NCBI GenBank assembly: GCA_900769985.1
Contig: CAAGIS010000108.1
Location: 1-64,000 of the forward strand
From: Spirochaetia bacterium
GTDB lineage: Bacteria > Spirochaetota > Spirochaetia > Treponematales > Treponemataceae
DNA: 64,000 nucleotides
Reading direction: 5' to 3'
Shown: one piece after another, positions 45,167 to 54,317 of the stretch
How positions within the stretch are numbered: the first letter of the stretch is position 1
How the letters are laid out: each line of letters begins with the position of its first letter
Made by a program: the position numbers and the translations under genes
Notes under the pieces: generated by a model
Told to the model about the DNA's origin: nothing
Database searches by the model: none
The model's input: only the letters and a program-made list of their open reading frames with translations

Positions 45167-47214
45167 TATTGTTTTTTATCATATATAAAATCAATTTTTC
45201 CGTTGATATATTGCAGGCTTGCTTCAAAAGTTTTTTGGGTTTTTGAGGAAGTCATTTTCTTTTTATGAGTTTTCTTGCCTGCAATTAACAGCTGAATGTC
45301 ACTTACAGAAATTTTAGCACCGGCGATATTTTTCCATACAGAAAATTTACATCCTGCTTTGTATTCACTGCAGAAAAAAAATTTATCACCTTCTTTTATT
45401 TTCCCTTTGTGACAGCAAGGACATTCTCCAATTCCCTTGTCAATCCATTTGTCTGTGATTTCAAATTGCTTCAATTTTGTCAGAATAAACTGACGCATTT
45501 CAGATAAAAATAAATCAGGATTGTCAGAAAGTTTTTTTTCCCATTCAGTTGTTGTAGAAATTGAAATTAAGTTTTTGAGTTCAGGAATTTTTATGACAGT
45601 ATTTATCAAAAATTTCCCTTTTTCTGTAATCAAAAGTTTTTGACCTGTCTGAACTATATATCCTCTTTGAAGTAAGACTTTGATTATATTGGCACGTGTG
45701 GCAGGCGTTCCGATTCCGACAAGCTTGCCGTCTGTGTTTGAATCTGCATCTTCTGATTTGGGATTTTCCATAAGTGCAAGAATAGATGAATTAGTAAAGT
45801 GCTGTTTCGGTTTTGTTTCTTTTGTAATGAGTTTTTTATTTGAAATTTTACAAAAGTCATCAATTTTCAAATCCGGCAACTGCTGGTTTTCTGTATCATC
45901 AGATTCTTCAAAAGTATGTTTAAATCCTTCCTGAATGATTTTTCGTCCTGAAGATTTAAAAATAAACTCATCTGCTTCTGCTTTTATTTTTGTAAGCTCA
46001 TAAATGAATGGCTCTTTTATCAAATCAAAAAATCTTTTTACTACAGAAAAATAAATATGTTTTTCATCATCGTCCGCTTGTTCCGGTATAACATCAACAG
46101 GAATTAAACCGTGATGATCTTGAAGTTTTGAAGAATCAAAAATTCGTTTATTACTTTCTGCAATTTTTGAATCTAAGCAGCCTTGTGCCAGTTCAGGATA
46201 TTTTGCTGAAAGCAGTTCAAACTTTTCTTTGAATAAAGCAACGTTATCATCACCTAAAACAGTTGACGGAGTTCTCGGATAAGACAGACATTTATACTCT
46301 TCATATAATTTTTGAGCGATTGCCAGAGTTCTGTCAGGATTTATTTTGAATTGAGCGGCACAATATTTTTGAAGCCCTGTGATGTTAAAAAGTTGAGGCG
46401 GGTTTTCTGTTTTCTGCTCGACAGTTAAATCAATGATTTTTAACTGGGCTAAAGGTGCGTTCAAAGCATTCTGAATATATTCAGAATTAATGGCAAACCT
46501 GTCAGAATTGTTTTGTTCAAGCAAGAGTGTAAAAGGAACATTATCTTTTGTGCAAGTTATTTCAAGCTGGTTGTATTTTACGGGAGTAAAATTTTCTATG
46601 GATTTATCACGAAGATAAATCGCTCCAAGAATTGCAGTCTGAACTCTTCCGAAACTTAATAATGTTGTTGTTGAAACAGAAAGCAGTCGTGAAATGTTCA
46701 TGCCTAAAAGCCAGTCTGATTGGGCACGTGCAAAACCTTCGTTTTTATACTTTGAGTAAAACGATAATGGTTTTGCATTTTCAAGTCCTTTTAAAACAAC
46801 TTCTTTTGTTAAGGCTTCGCTCACCCAAAACCGTCTGGCATTTTCATAGTTTTTAAAATGCAGGAAATTTAAAATCTCCGCTCCGATTACTTCACCCTCT
46901 CGCTCAGCATCAGTTGCAAGAATAAATTCAGAACTGTCAAATTCTTCAAAACACTTTTTTATTTTTGCAAGTACCTTATAATTTTTTGCAATCGGTTTGT
47001 AAAATAATTTATCCGGGCAAATGGGTAAATCTTCCAAAGTCCATTTTGAAAATTTGGAGTCATAATCTTCTGGTTCATTTAATTCCAGAAGATGTCCTTG
47101 TGCACTTACAATACAGTCAGACCCTTTTTGAAAATATCCGTCTTTCTTTGTATAACCTCCGATAGCATTTGCTATTGCTTCTGCTACATTTGGCTTTTCT
47201 GTTAAAATAATCAT
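45166..47214 (-). CDS. topB: DNA topoisomerase III (TopB-like)
   Basis: The 682-residue type IA topoisomerase has a Toprim domain (LTEKPNVAEAIANAIGG, LATDAEREGEVIGAEIL) and the active-site tyrosine region around EEYKCLSYPRTPSTVLG. The last 80 residues form a zinc-ribbon-type domain (CPCCHKGKIKEG, FFCSEYKAGC). This is the form commonly found on plasmids and conjugative elements, where it resolves transfer intermediates. The ATG at 47214 is preferred over a TTG at 47223. It is divergent from the relaxase gene across the candidate oriT. Confidence 0.95.
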   Translation of the reverse strand: MIILTEKPNVAEAIANAIGGYTKKDGYFQKGSDCIVSAQGHLLELNEPEDYDSKFSKWTLEDLPICPDKLFYKPIAKNYKVLAKIKKCFEEFDSSEFILATDAEREGEVIGAEILNFLHFKNYENARRFWVSEALTKEVVLKGLENAKPLSFYSKYKNEGFARAQSDWLLGMNISRLLSVSTTTLLSFGRVQTAILGAIYLRDKSIENFTPVKYNQLEITCTKDNVPFTLLLEQNNSDRFAINSEYIQNALNAPLAQLKIIDLTVEQKTENPPQLFNITGLQKYCAAQFKINPDRTLAIAQKLYEEYKCLSYPRTPSTVLGDDNVALFKEKFELLSAKYPELAQGCLDSKIAESNKRIFDSSKLQDHHGLIPVDVIPEQADDDEKHIYFSVVKRFFDLIKEPFIYELTKIKAEADEFIFKSSGRKIIQEGFKHTFEESDDTENQQLPDLKIDDFCKISNKKLITKETKPKQHFTNSSILALMENPKSEDADSNTDGKLVGIGTPATRANIIKVLLQRGYIVQTGQKLLITEKGKFLINTVIKIPELKNLISISTTTEWEKKLSDNPDLFLSEMRQFILTKLKQFEITDKWIDKGIGECPCCHKGKIKEGDKFFFCSEYKAGCKFSVWKNIAGAKISVSDIQLLIAGKKTHKKKMTSSKTQKTFEASLQYINGKIDFIYDKKQ

Positions 47215-47281
47215 GGGTCGCAATTATACAGCAATTAATTGATATGTCAAGTTTTTATGATTTTTAATAAATGAATTCCGT

Positions 47282-47489
47282 AATGAAATCTTCTGCACTA
47301 ATGAAATCTTCTGCACTTTATCACAGTCAAATTTATTTGACAAATAAATTTGACTGTGATAAAGTGCAGAAGATTAATGACAAGGAATGCAAGATAAAAA
47401 CGTGTACGTACAGAGTGCTTCAAACACTTGTCATTATTGGCTCTTCTTGTACGTACACAATATTTTTTGTACGTACAAATCCCGTACGG
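47282..47489. other. Candidate origin of transfer (oriT)
   Basis: Between the divergent topB and relaxase genes lie two adjacent 18-bp direct repeats (47282-47299 and 47300-47317). A perfect 35-bp inverted repeat follows, with arms at 47305-47339 and 47341-47375 and one central base. Then come three TGTACGTACA sites (47403-47412, 47448-47457, 47468-47477) and a CCGTACGG (47482-47489). Large inverted repeats plus iterated sites next to a relaxase gene are typical of oriT, but the nick site cannot be placed. Confidence 0.6.
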
Positions 47490-47496
47490 AGGAATG

Positions 47497-47515
47497 ACCT
47501 GTTTTATTTCAGGTA
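47497..47515 (+). promoter_or_regulatory. Hairpin ACCTG/CAGGT before the relaxase gene
   Basis: ACCTG and CAGGT are separated by 8 nt, and the GAGGG ribosome site and ATG at 47526 follow directly. It may modulate translation of the relaxase or belong to the oriT structure. Confidence 0.35.
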
Positions 47516-47525
47516 TTGAGGGTTC

Positions 47526-48722
47526 ATGCAGTCACGAATTGATTGGAAGAAATTTTATAAAGATTTTTCAGCTGAAGAAAGTAAGGTAAAAATTAAAATA
47601 AAACGAAGCCGAAGTATTGATGACGTAAAGGAATTAAATAAATTTTTAAACAAATTAGGCAGACAAAAACGACATACCGGATATGATAATTTTTTTAAGC
47701 CGGAGACTTCTGCTTCAAAAATTTTTTTAGGGCAAAGTAAAAATCAAAGGTGTTCTACAAAATTCAGATACAGTCAGAATAAGCAAAGCCATTTAAAATA
47801 TTTGAATGCTTATATGGCTCAAAAAAATAAAGATGATGTTGAAAGGAAACCTGAACTTTTTGGAAATTGTTCTCTTGAAGAATACAAGAAAAAAATGACT
47901 GGGAAACATTTTAAATTTATTTTAAGCCCGGAAAAAAATCTTCCAGAAGATGTTCTTAAAGATTTTGCAAAATGTTTTGTTACACAGGCAGAACAGCAAC
48001 TTGGAAGAAAAATAGACTGGCAGGCAGCCGTTCATCAGAATACTGCTCATAATCACATTCATTTATTGATAAACGGAATTGACCAGAAAGGCAATGATTT
48101 CAATATTCCAAAAAATTTTGTAAAGGTTATTTGCCATAAAATGACAAGTAATATTTTAACTGATATATGCGGAAAAAGGACACAAGAGGAAATTCAACTT
48201 GCAAATGACAGGAAACTTGTTTCTGAGAGGTGGACAGAGTATGATGAAAAAATATTATCTCTGTCAGAATCGGATTCGTTTGAATTAGAGAAGGATGATA
48301 AAAAAGAAATTTTTGACAGCAGCGTTTATGTCATTAATCCTGAATTAAAAAAGCGCTTATATTTTTTGGAAAATTTTGGACTTGCAAAATATCATAAAAA
48401 TAAATATTACTTACAGCGAAACTGGGAAAAATCTTTACAGGCAGTATCAAAATATAATACCTTTATGCAGGCAAAAAAAACTCTGAGAAATGTAATGCCT
48501 TCAAGTCTGGAGTTATACACTTCTGAAACAGGACGGGTTGACGGTCAGATAAGAAAAGTGTATTTGATGAATGATGAAGATATTTGGAATAATGCAGTTG
48601 TTGTTGAAAATCCCGCAACGAAAAAGGCATATTATGTTCCGGTTTTTAAACCTGTAAAGAAAACTCTTGAAGGTAGTTGTTACGATTTGAAAATACGAGA
48701 AAAGCGGGATACTCTAGATTGA
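47526..48722 (+). pseudogene. DUF3363-type conjugative relaxase, N-terminal part, interrupted by IS110
   Basis: This 398-residue product matches the VirD2/TraI-like relaxases with DUF3363: KHFKFILSPEKN, QLGRKIDWQAAVHQNTAHNHIHLLINGID (the histidine triad of the metal site) and SHLKYLNAYM. It should nick one strand at oriT and lead it through the TraG-gated channel. The natural reading frame continues to codon RDT (48711-48713). An IS110 element then begins, and adds the foreign ending LD. The last 70 residues lie beyond the element at 50022-50234. The catalytic domain is intact, so partial activity is possible. Complete length before insertion would be about 466 residues. Confidence 0.88.
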
Positions 48723-48724
48723 CG

Positions 48725-48900
48725 GATCTGGAGGGCCGGTGGAAGGCAGGTCATTTTTGCGAACGGAAGAGTTCGGAAGGTAGTTTTTGTCGAAGCCAGC
48801 CACCGTATAACAAAATGCGGCTTGGAGTCTAGCTCCAAGACCGCGAATAGGAGAACGGTGATTCAACGCACTCGTATAGCTCTCCAGTCCTCATTTTATA
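48725..48900 (+). ncRNA. Candidate bridge RNA of the IS110 element
   Basis: The 200-nt non-coding left end of the element is structured. CGGTGG (48737-48742) pairs with CCACCG (48800-48805) around a large loop that holds CGAAC/GTTCG (48760-48764 with 48771-48775). GCGG/CCGC and CTTGGAG/CTCCAAG form a second hairpin (48817-48844) with loop TCTAG, complementary to CTAGA at the left element end. This two-loop layout and 5' position match the bridge RNAs of IS621-like elements, which base-pair with target and donor DNA. The guide segments have not been assigned. Confidence 0.65.
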
Positions 48901-48915
48901 CTAAAGGGGGACGCT

Positions 48916-50010
48916 ATGGAAGCATCAGGAAGATTTGTTGGAATTGATTTGGGAAAAAGGACATATGACATGTGTCTTGTGGAATCAAAAGGGAAAATTA
49001 CAAGAACAAATGGAAAAACAGATTTTAAGGGAATTGATAAGCTTTGTGAACAGCTTGGAGCAGATGATCTTGTTGCCATTGAAGCCTGTAATCTTGCTAT
49101 GAGAATCGAGAGACGAATCAGACAGACTGTAGGATGTAAAGTTTATATTCTGAATCCAGGAAAACTTGCGGTCATCTATATGAGCACAAGGAAGACCGAT
49201 AAGGAGGATGCATTAAAGCTTGCAAAACTTCTGAAGAATCATGATGAAGATGAACTTCCGATAGTAACACCGCCAACTGATGAAGAATGGGAGAGAAGAA
49301 AACTTTTAAGTGAATACAAATCACTTAAGGGAGCAAGAACAAGGGAAGTAAACAAACTTCATGCAATATTTGAGCATGCAGGATATACACAGTTCAAAAG
49401 AAAAGATATGTGCTGTGAAAAGAACAGAAATAATATCCTGCCTTTACTCAAAGGGTATGAAAAGGAAGAAGCTGAAAGACTGATAGAGAGACTTTCACTT
49501 CTTGAAAAACAGATAGAACAATTGCTGCAGAAAATAAATGCAGAAGTTGAAAAGGATGACAAAGTTCAGCTTGCAATGACAGTTCCAGGAATAGGACCGA
49601 TAACTGCACTTGCATATGTTGCTTATATGGGTGATTTAAGCAGATTTGAAAATCCGCATCAGGTAAGTAATTTTCTGGGCTTTGTACCAAAAATTGATCA
49701 TTCATGTACGATAAAAAGGAATGGTCATACAACAAAAAAAGGTAATGCACTTTTAAGGTCGCTGCTGGTACAGGCTGCATGGGGAACTGTAAGGTCAAAG
49801 GACGGTGGAGCCTTAAGAGATAAATATAAATACATGTCGGGTACGAAAGGTATGTCGAAAGGCAAATCTATTGTAACGACAGCAAGAAAACTTGGTGAAC
49901 TGCTTTATATGCTTTTGAAAGAAAACAAGAGTTATGAACCTCAGAAATTCATAACTCCAGAATATCATATTTCAAAACTTGCAGACGAAGCATTAGCCGC
50001 AAATATGTAA
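48916..50010 (+). CDS. IS110-family transposase (bridge-RNA-guided recombinase)
   Basis: The 364-residue protein starts with the RuvC-like DEDD domain: FVGIDLGKRTYDM (D), VAIEACNL (E) and TRKTDKEDALKLAKLL (D, D). It ends with the transposase_20 domain: MTVPGIGPITALAYVAYMGD, then RNGHTTKKGNALLRSLLVQAAW, which carries the catalytic serine region. IS110 enzymes form a serine-linked intermediate and use a bridge RNA. A GGGGG ribosome site lies about 6 nt before the ATG. The gene is intact and the element appears recently inserted, since the target frame can be restored exactly. Confidence 0.95.
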   Translation: MEASGRFVGIDLGKRTYDMCLVESKGKITRTNGKTDFKGIDKLCEQLGADDLVAIEACNLAMRIERRIRQTVGCKVYILNPGKLAVIYMSTRKTDKEDALKLAKLLKNHDEDELPIVTPPTDEEWERRKLLSEYKSLKGARTREVNKLHAIFEHAGYTQFKRKDMCCEKNRNNILPLLKGYEKEEAERLIERLSLLEKQIEQLLQKINAEVEKDDKVQLAMTVPGIGPITALAYVAYMGDLSRFENPHQVSNFLGFVPKIDHSCTIKRNGHTTKKGNALLRSLLVQAAWGTVRSKDGGALRDKYKYMSGTKGMSKGKSIVTTARKLGELLYMLLKENKSYEPQKFITPEYHISKLADEALAANM

Positions 50011-50021
50011 ATTAGAGGACT

Positions 50022-50234
50022 GGAGGGTCCATAAAAATCGTCAACTTAGTTGACAAAAAACATAGGAAAAATGTAAGCATACATGCAAAAAATGGGAAAG
50101 GCATTTTAGAGCCGGTAATAACCGTAAATGATAATGATTTTAAGGATATAAAAGGAGTCAGAGAATACGGCAAAAAGAAAAGCAGTGTTTATGGGAATAA
50201 TCATAAGAATGACTACGACGGCATTGAAATATAA
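50022..50234 (+). pseudogene. Relaxase C-terminal remnant downstream of IS110
   Basis: The frame starting at GGAGGG (50022) gives GGSIKIVNLVDKKHRKNVSI and continues, without stops, to a TAA at 50232-50234 for 70 residues. It is rich in Lys and Asn like the upstream part. No start codon or ribosome site precedes it, so it is not expected to be translated independently. Confidence 0.85.
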
Positions 50235-50304
50235 ATTATCTTTCGGTATACAAAAAAAAATCTTTGATTTATAATATTTATCAAATGTAAATGAAATGGA
50301 AATT

Positions 50305-50320
50305 AGCGCCAAATGGCGCT
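50305..50320. repeat. AGCGCC palindrome, copy 2 (before virD4)
   Basis: AGCGCCAAATGGCGCT lies 70 nt after the relaxase stop and about 10 nt before the AAGGTCACC repeat. Confidence 0.85.
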
Positions 50321-50331
50321 GATTATTTGAC

Positions 50332-50364
50332 AAGGTCACCCAAGGCTTGTTAATGTTATCCTAA
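50332..50364 (+). repeat. AAGGTCACCCAAGG repeat, copy 1 (before virD4)
   Basis: AAGGTCACCCAAGG, two bases, TGTTAATGTTAT, two pyrimidines, TAA. The same element occurs at 54318-54350 before trbC. In both cases the embedded ATG is followed by two codons and a stop, and the reading frame of the downstream gene runs one base back through the repeat. Confidence 0.75.
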
Positions 50365-50450
50365 ATAAAGATTCTGATTACATAAAAGCAAAACCCGGCT
50401 ATCGGAAATTCAGTTTTTTTACTGACGTACTGAGAATATTTACACCGCTT

Positions 50451-52745
50451 TTGCTCTTAATCTGCGGCATTCTGGATGCAACGCAGACTTTTGCTCATCT
50501 TGTTAAAGGCAATCATATTTTAACAGGTGAGCCGCTTTTTACAATATTCAATCATGAAATATACAACCCTGTATATTTTTTCTTCGGGATTATCCGGCTG
50601 GTTTCAAATCCGAAAATACGTCCTCTGTATTTACAGGCAATTACAAAATTTGCCGTATGGTGTATTGCAAGTCTTGTAGTAGCTGTTGCATGGACATATA
50701 TACATGAGTTTTTAGCCAAGTATGTATGGAATATTCATGGAACTGCACGCTTTGCAAAAAAGAAAGATTTAAAACTAAACGGTCTTTTAAAAAAAAGTGG
50801 AGTTATTCTTGGAGAGTTGAATAATGCCATTGTTCTTGCAAATAAAAAGAAAGATTCGTCTATAAGCATGAAGCTCATTAAGCCGTCTCAGTTAGTCTGT
50901 CATTCAGGAAAGGTCAATACTTTACTTCTTGCTCCGACAGGTTCTGGCAAAGGTGTTTCTGTAATAATACCTACTTTGCTGGCATATCCTTATTCAATGA
51001 TTATTTTTGACCCGAAAGGCGAAAACTATAATCTGACAAGCGGTTATCGAAGACAGTTTTCCAGAGTAATTAAGTTTGCTCCATGTTCATGGAATACATT
51101 GAGATTTAATCCGATTATGGCAATTAGAGACGGAGATGAATATGCATTTCGTGATGCTAACTTAATTGCTGACATAATTTTTGCACCGTCTAAAGTTGGC
51201 GGAGGACAAAATGATACGGAACAGTATTTTTCAAATGCAGCCAAAGATCTTGTTACGACAACTATCCTGCATATCAGGTTTTGCGATGATGTTCCTGAAA
51301 ATGAGAAGAATCTTGCAGGAGTACTTCACTATTTAACTAAGACAGATTACAGAACACTTAAAAATCAGAAAACAGGACAGGAAAATAATGACCAGGGTAA
51401 GGAACAGTGTCTGTCAATGATAGAAGCCAGACATTGTTTTTCAGTTACGGAAAAAATGTATTTTGCAAAACAGGACTGGTATGACAAACGGAATATAAAA
51501 ATTGGTGATAGAATTGAAGCTGCAGGTATTCATGATATAATTGTTGCAGGCGCAACAAGAAGCTTAAACAGAAATGTCAAGGAAAAGTCTTCAGTATTCA
51601 GTACGGTGTTTTCAAAATTACAGTTATTTGAAGATCCACTTCTTGCAAATGCGACAAGCGGCACTGATTTTGAAATTGAAGATTTCATAACTTCTGATGT
51701 TCCGATTTCTTTATATTTAACAGTTCCTTATTCTGATGTAATGCGAATAGCACCGGTATTCAGACTCCTGATTTCTTTTATGCTTAAAAAATTCTCAGAA
51801 GGCGAAACACAGTTTGGAGAAGTCAAACTTAAAAACAATGTTCTGTTTTTACTTGATGAGTTTCCTATTCTCGGCTGCTTTCCTGATATTGCAGAAGTTA
51901 TGGGAGTGCTTCGCGGATATGGTGTATTCTTTCTCATTGTATGCCAAACATTGTCACAGCTGATTGACAGATACGGTGAGCATCATCCTTTTTTAGATCA
52001 CTGTCCTGTGCATATTGTATTTGCTCCAGGAAGCATTCAGGATGCAAAAATATATTCAGAAGCCATAGGGCAGGAATCCGTACATCAGGAAAAAGTATCG
52101 CGAAGCGGACAGCGCATGAGTTCAATAGGAAGCCTTCAGTTTTCAGATAATGATTTAGGCAGGAACCTTCTTGATGCTGCAGATATAAAAAGAATTCCGG
52201 GAGACAAAGCCCTGATTATGGTTCATGGCATGCAGCCTTATATTGCGGAAAAAGTTGTATATTATATGGACAAACGCTTTTCTTCAAAACTGAATTTTAA
52301 AGCTCCACAATCTATGTCAGAACTGTATAAAGAAGTTGCAGGACTTCCTTCTCGAAAAAGGATAAAAGCTGAAATCGAAAAAAGAAAAGCACAGATACAA
52401 TCAGTTCAATATCTGGATGTCAGTTCCAGTCCGGAACTTGCTTTTGAAAAAGATGCAAACGGAAACTTGATTTATAAAGAACCAGAAGGCATTTTTGACG
52501 AGCCTCTGGAAAGAGACATTGTTTATAAAATCGGAACTGAGGGCGATGACAATATTTTGAAAGCAGAACTTCCTGAAGATAATGATGAAATAGAGAATCA
52601 AAAAATGTTTGAAAATGCACGTAAAGCTTTAGGTCTTGAAGACAAAAAACAGGATGAACCTGCCAGTGATGAAAAAATACATGATACTTTTGATACTCCT
52701 GATTTAAACGATGATACGGACGAAACAGATTTTGAAAATTTCTAA
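50451..52745 (+). CDS. traG: Type IV coupling protein TraG/VirD4
   Basis: This 764-residue T4CP has N-terminal membrane spans, Walker A LLAPTGSGKGVSVIIP at about residues 161-176 and Walker B VLFLLDEFPILG near 466. It recruits the relaxase-DNA complex to the secretion channel at the inner membrane and drives transfer with ATP. The C-terminal 150 residues are acidic and repetitive. The stated start is a TTG that begins mid-membrane-span. The frame is open for a further 40 codons upstream (…NKDSDYIKAKPGYRKFSF…, a normal-looking N-terminus) but contains no ATG, GTG or TTG before 50331. The true start is therefore unclear. Confidence 0.93.
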   Translation: MLLICGILDATQTFAHLVKGNHILTGEPLFTIFNHEIYNPVYFFFGIIRLVSNPKIRPLYLQAITKFAVWCIASLVVAVAWTYIHEFLAKYVWNIHGTARFAKKKDLKLNGLLKKSGVILGELNNAIVLANKKKDSSISMKLIKPSQLVCHSGKVNTLLLAPTGSGKGVSVIIPTLLAYPYSMIIFDPKGENYNLTSGYRRQFSRVIKFAPCSWNTLRFNPIMAIRDGDEYAFRDANLIADIIFAPSKVGGGQNDTEQYFSNAAKDLVTTTILHIRFCDDVPENEKNLAGVLHYLTKTDYRTLKNQKTGQENNDQGKEQCLSMIEARHCFSVTEKMYFAKQDWYDKRNIKIGDRIEAAGIHDIIVAGATRSLNRNVKEKSSVFSTVFSKLQLFEDPLLANATSGTDFEIEDFITSDVPISLYLTVPYSDVMRIAPVFRLLISFMLKKFSEGETQFGEVKLKNNVLFLLDEFPILGCFPDIAEVMGVLRGYGVFFLIVCQTLSQLIDRYGEHHPFLDHCPVHIVFAPGSIQDAKIYSEAIGQESVHQEKVSRSGQRMSSIGSLQFSDNDLGRNLLDAADIKRIPGDKALIMVHGMQPYIAEKVVYYMDKRFSSKLNFKAPQSMSELYKEVAGLPSRKRIKAEIEKRKAQIQSVQYLDVSSSPELAFEKDANGNLIYKEPEGIFDEPLERDIVYKIGTEGDDNILKAELPEDNDEIENQKMFENARKALGLEDKKQDEPASDEKIHDTFDTPDLNDDTDETDFENF

Positions 52746-52756
52746 AAGAGGAAAAA

Positions 52757-53182
52757 ATGAAAACGGAAAGAAAGGAATTAAGGCTTGAAAAAGAATTTTT
52801 AACTCAGATAGAAGAAAAAGCTGCTCTTGAAAAAATGTCTGCAACAGAATTTATAGAGTATGCAATAAAAAAAGAACTTTACAGTGATATAAACATCCAG
52901 AACGAACTGCTTGCCAAATTTGAACTCATGCATTCTGATATTAACAGGGTATCAAAAAACCTTGATGTGCTTGCATCGATTTTTTTGTATTATCTCAAAT
53001 ATTATTTTTCCATTGAGAAAGCTGAAATTGACAATATATCTCCTGAAATGCGTAATGCTGTTTTTGAACAGGGAGAAAAACGGCGTAATTCTTTTATTAC
53101 AAATTTCAAAAAAGAAAACAGACATTTAAAAAGTTTGTTTGAGGTACTGCTTGCAGATTATCTTATAAAGGCGGTTGAATAA
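52757..53182 (+). CDS. CopG-like ribbon-helix-helix protein of the Trb cluster
   Basis: The 141 residues start with KELRLEKEFLTQIEEKAALEKMSATEFIEYAIKKEL, which has the strand-helix-helix pattern of ribbon-helix-helix DNA-binding proteins. A helical C-terminus follows. In Trb-type clusters a CopG-type gene commonly lies between traG and trbB, and this gene has exactly that position. It might regulate the transfer genes or bind oriT. It lies 11 nt after traG with a GAGG ribosome site and 6 nt before trbB. Confidence 0.65.
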   Translation: MKTERKELRLEKEFLTQIEEKAALEKMSATEFIEYAIKKELYSDINIQNELLAKFELMHSDINRVSKNLDVLASIFLYYLKYYFSIEKAEIDNISPEMRNAVFEQGEKRRNSFITNFKKENRHLKSLFEVLLADYLIKAVE

Positions 53183-53188
53183 AGTCAG

Positions 53189-54166
53189 ATGGAAATACAG
53201 CAGAAAGCTGAAATCGAAGAAATCAGAAAGCAGCGGATGATTGACAATCTTCTCAAAGATGATATGAAGGAAATTGTACCATATCTCGATGATGATGATG
53301 TTACAGACATATCAATACCGGACAGCGGACAACTGATTGTTACAAAATTTAACGAAGGAGTAATTTTTACAGGAATTCAAATTCCGCCTTACATAACGGA
53401 ACGGATAATTAAAGCAACAAGTTCTTTAATCGGCAAAGCCCTTGATTCTTTTACAGGGTTTCCTGAACTTGAAGGAGTAATCCCGAAGTACAATGCACGA
53501 ATTACAGGAATGCTGCCGCCTATAGTAATGAATCCTGTTATCTCAATACGAAAGCCCTGTAAAAGAATTTTTACTTTGGAAGATTATGCTGAAAAAGGGT
53601 ACATGACTTATGAGCAATATAAAATGGTAGTTGAATATATAAAAGACAGAAAGAACATTGTAGTGTCAGGAGCCACTGGTTCAGGAAAGACAACGTTCAC
53701 AAATGCCGTAATACGAAAGATGCAGGAATTTACGCCAAAAGGGAATTTTTACATCATCGAAGATAACCCGGAATTGAAATGTACTGCTGACTGGGCACAT
53801 TCATTATGGATAAAGCAGGATGATGCAGAAAAAGCAATAAAAACAGCATTGCGTTTTTTCCCTACCAGAATTATTTTTGGAGAAGTTCGTGACGGCAAAG
53901 TTATGCTGGAACTTTTAAAATCATGGCTTACGCACAGAGGAAATGTTACTACGATTCATGCTAATGACGGAAAATCAACATTAGTCAGAATTAAATCCAT
54001 GCTTGGCTCAAATGCAAAAGATATATCAGAACATTTATCAGAGGTAATACATTTGATTGTTCATTTAAAACGCGTTAATGAAAGCATCAAGGTTGATGAA
54101 TTATATCCAGTATCAGAAGATACGGACAGTTTTCTTGCTGGGATGGCTGACAATAACTATGCATAA
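53189..54166 (+). CDS. trbB: T4SS ATPase TrbB/VirB11
   Basis: The 325-residue hexameric secretion ATPase contains Walker A VVSGATGSGKTTFTNAV at about residues 156-172, the Asp box YIIEDNPELKC, Walker B region RIIFGEVRDGKVMLELLKSW and the His box HRGNVTTIHAND. The N-terminal domain (YLDDDDVTDISIPDSG) is typical. It works at the cytoplasmic base of the channel with TrbE. It is co-transcribed with traG and the CopG-like gene. A spacer of 225 nt separates it from trbC. Confidence 0.95.
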   Translation: MEIQQKAEIEEIRKQRMIDNLLKDDMKEIVPYLDDDDVTDISIPDSGQLIVTKFNEGVIFTGIQIPPYITERIIKATSSLIGKALDSFTGFPELEGVIPKYNARITGMLPPIVMNPVISIRKPCKRIFTLEDYAEKGYMTYEQYKMVVEYIKDRKNIVVSGATGSGKTTFTNAVIRKMQEFTPKGNFYIIEDNPELKCTADWAHSLWIKQDDAEKAIKTALRFFPTRIIFGEVRDGKVMLELLKSWLTHRGNVTTIHANDGKSTLVRIKSMLGSNAKDISEHLSEVIHLIVHLKRVNESIKVDELYPVSEDTDSFLAGMADNNYA

Positions 54167-54188
54167 GGAGGTTTTTTATAAATTAATC

Positions 54189-54204
54189 AGCGCCATTTGG
54201 CGCT
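54189..54204. repeat. AGCGCC palindrome, copy 3 (after trbB)
   Basis: AGCGCCATTTGGCGCT is the same palindrome in the inverse orientation (ATTT centre). It lies 23 nt after the trbB stop. Confidence 0.85.
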
Positions 54205-54283
54205 AAAAAGGATGTAAGGTAATCTTAAAAAAAATTGACAAAAAATTTTTCAAGATGCCTATGGATATCAGCAGAAAAAAACA

Positions 54284-54310
54284 GTCGCATAATTTTGCGA
54301 TGCTACTGAT
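54284..54310. repeat. Hairpin upstream of the trbC leader repeat
   Basis: TCGCA and TGCGA pair around TAATTT, with flanking CAGT and ACTG arms (54284-54287 and 54307-54310). It sits 8 nt before the AAGGTCACC repeat, the position that the AGCGCC palindrome has at copy 1. Confidence 0.4.
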
Positions 54311-54317
54311 TAAAATC

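Larger units (their letters stand above)
48714..50021 (+). mobile_element. IS110-family insertion sequence in the relaxase gene
   Basis: The element is bracketed by ACT at 48711-48713 and 50019-50021. Joining the left flank ending ACT to the right flank starting GGAGGG restores one continuous relaxase frame (…REKRDT then GGSIKIVNL…). This fixes both ends to the base, apart from which copy of the shared ACT belongs to the element. A CT core dinucleotide matches IS621-type members. There are no terminal inverted repeats, as expected for this family. The length is about 1308 bp. Confidence 0.9.

Noticed and set aside
45132..45227. Upstream extension of the small membrane protein to 105 residues
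   Set aside because: It overlaps topB coding sequence, while a good ribosome site precedes the ATG at 45131.
50305..50364. IS200/IS605 right end or omega-RNA remnant, because a hairpin is followed by TTGAC
   Set aside because: The sequence after the supposed cleavage site is shared by two loci, whereas target DNA should differ. No TnpA or TnpB is present.
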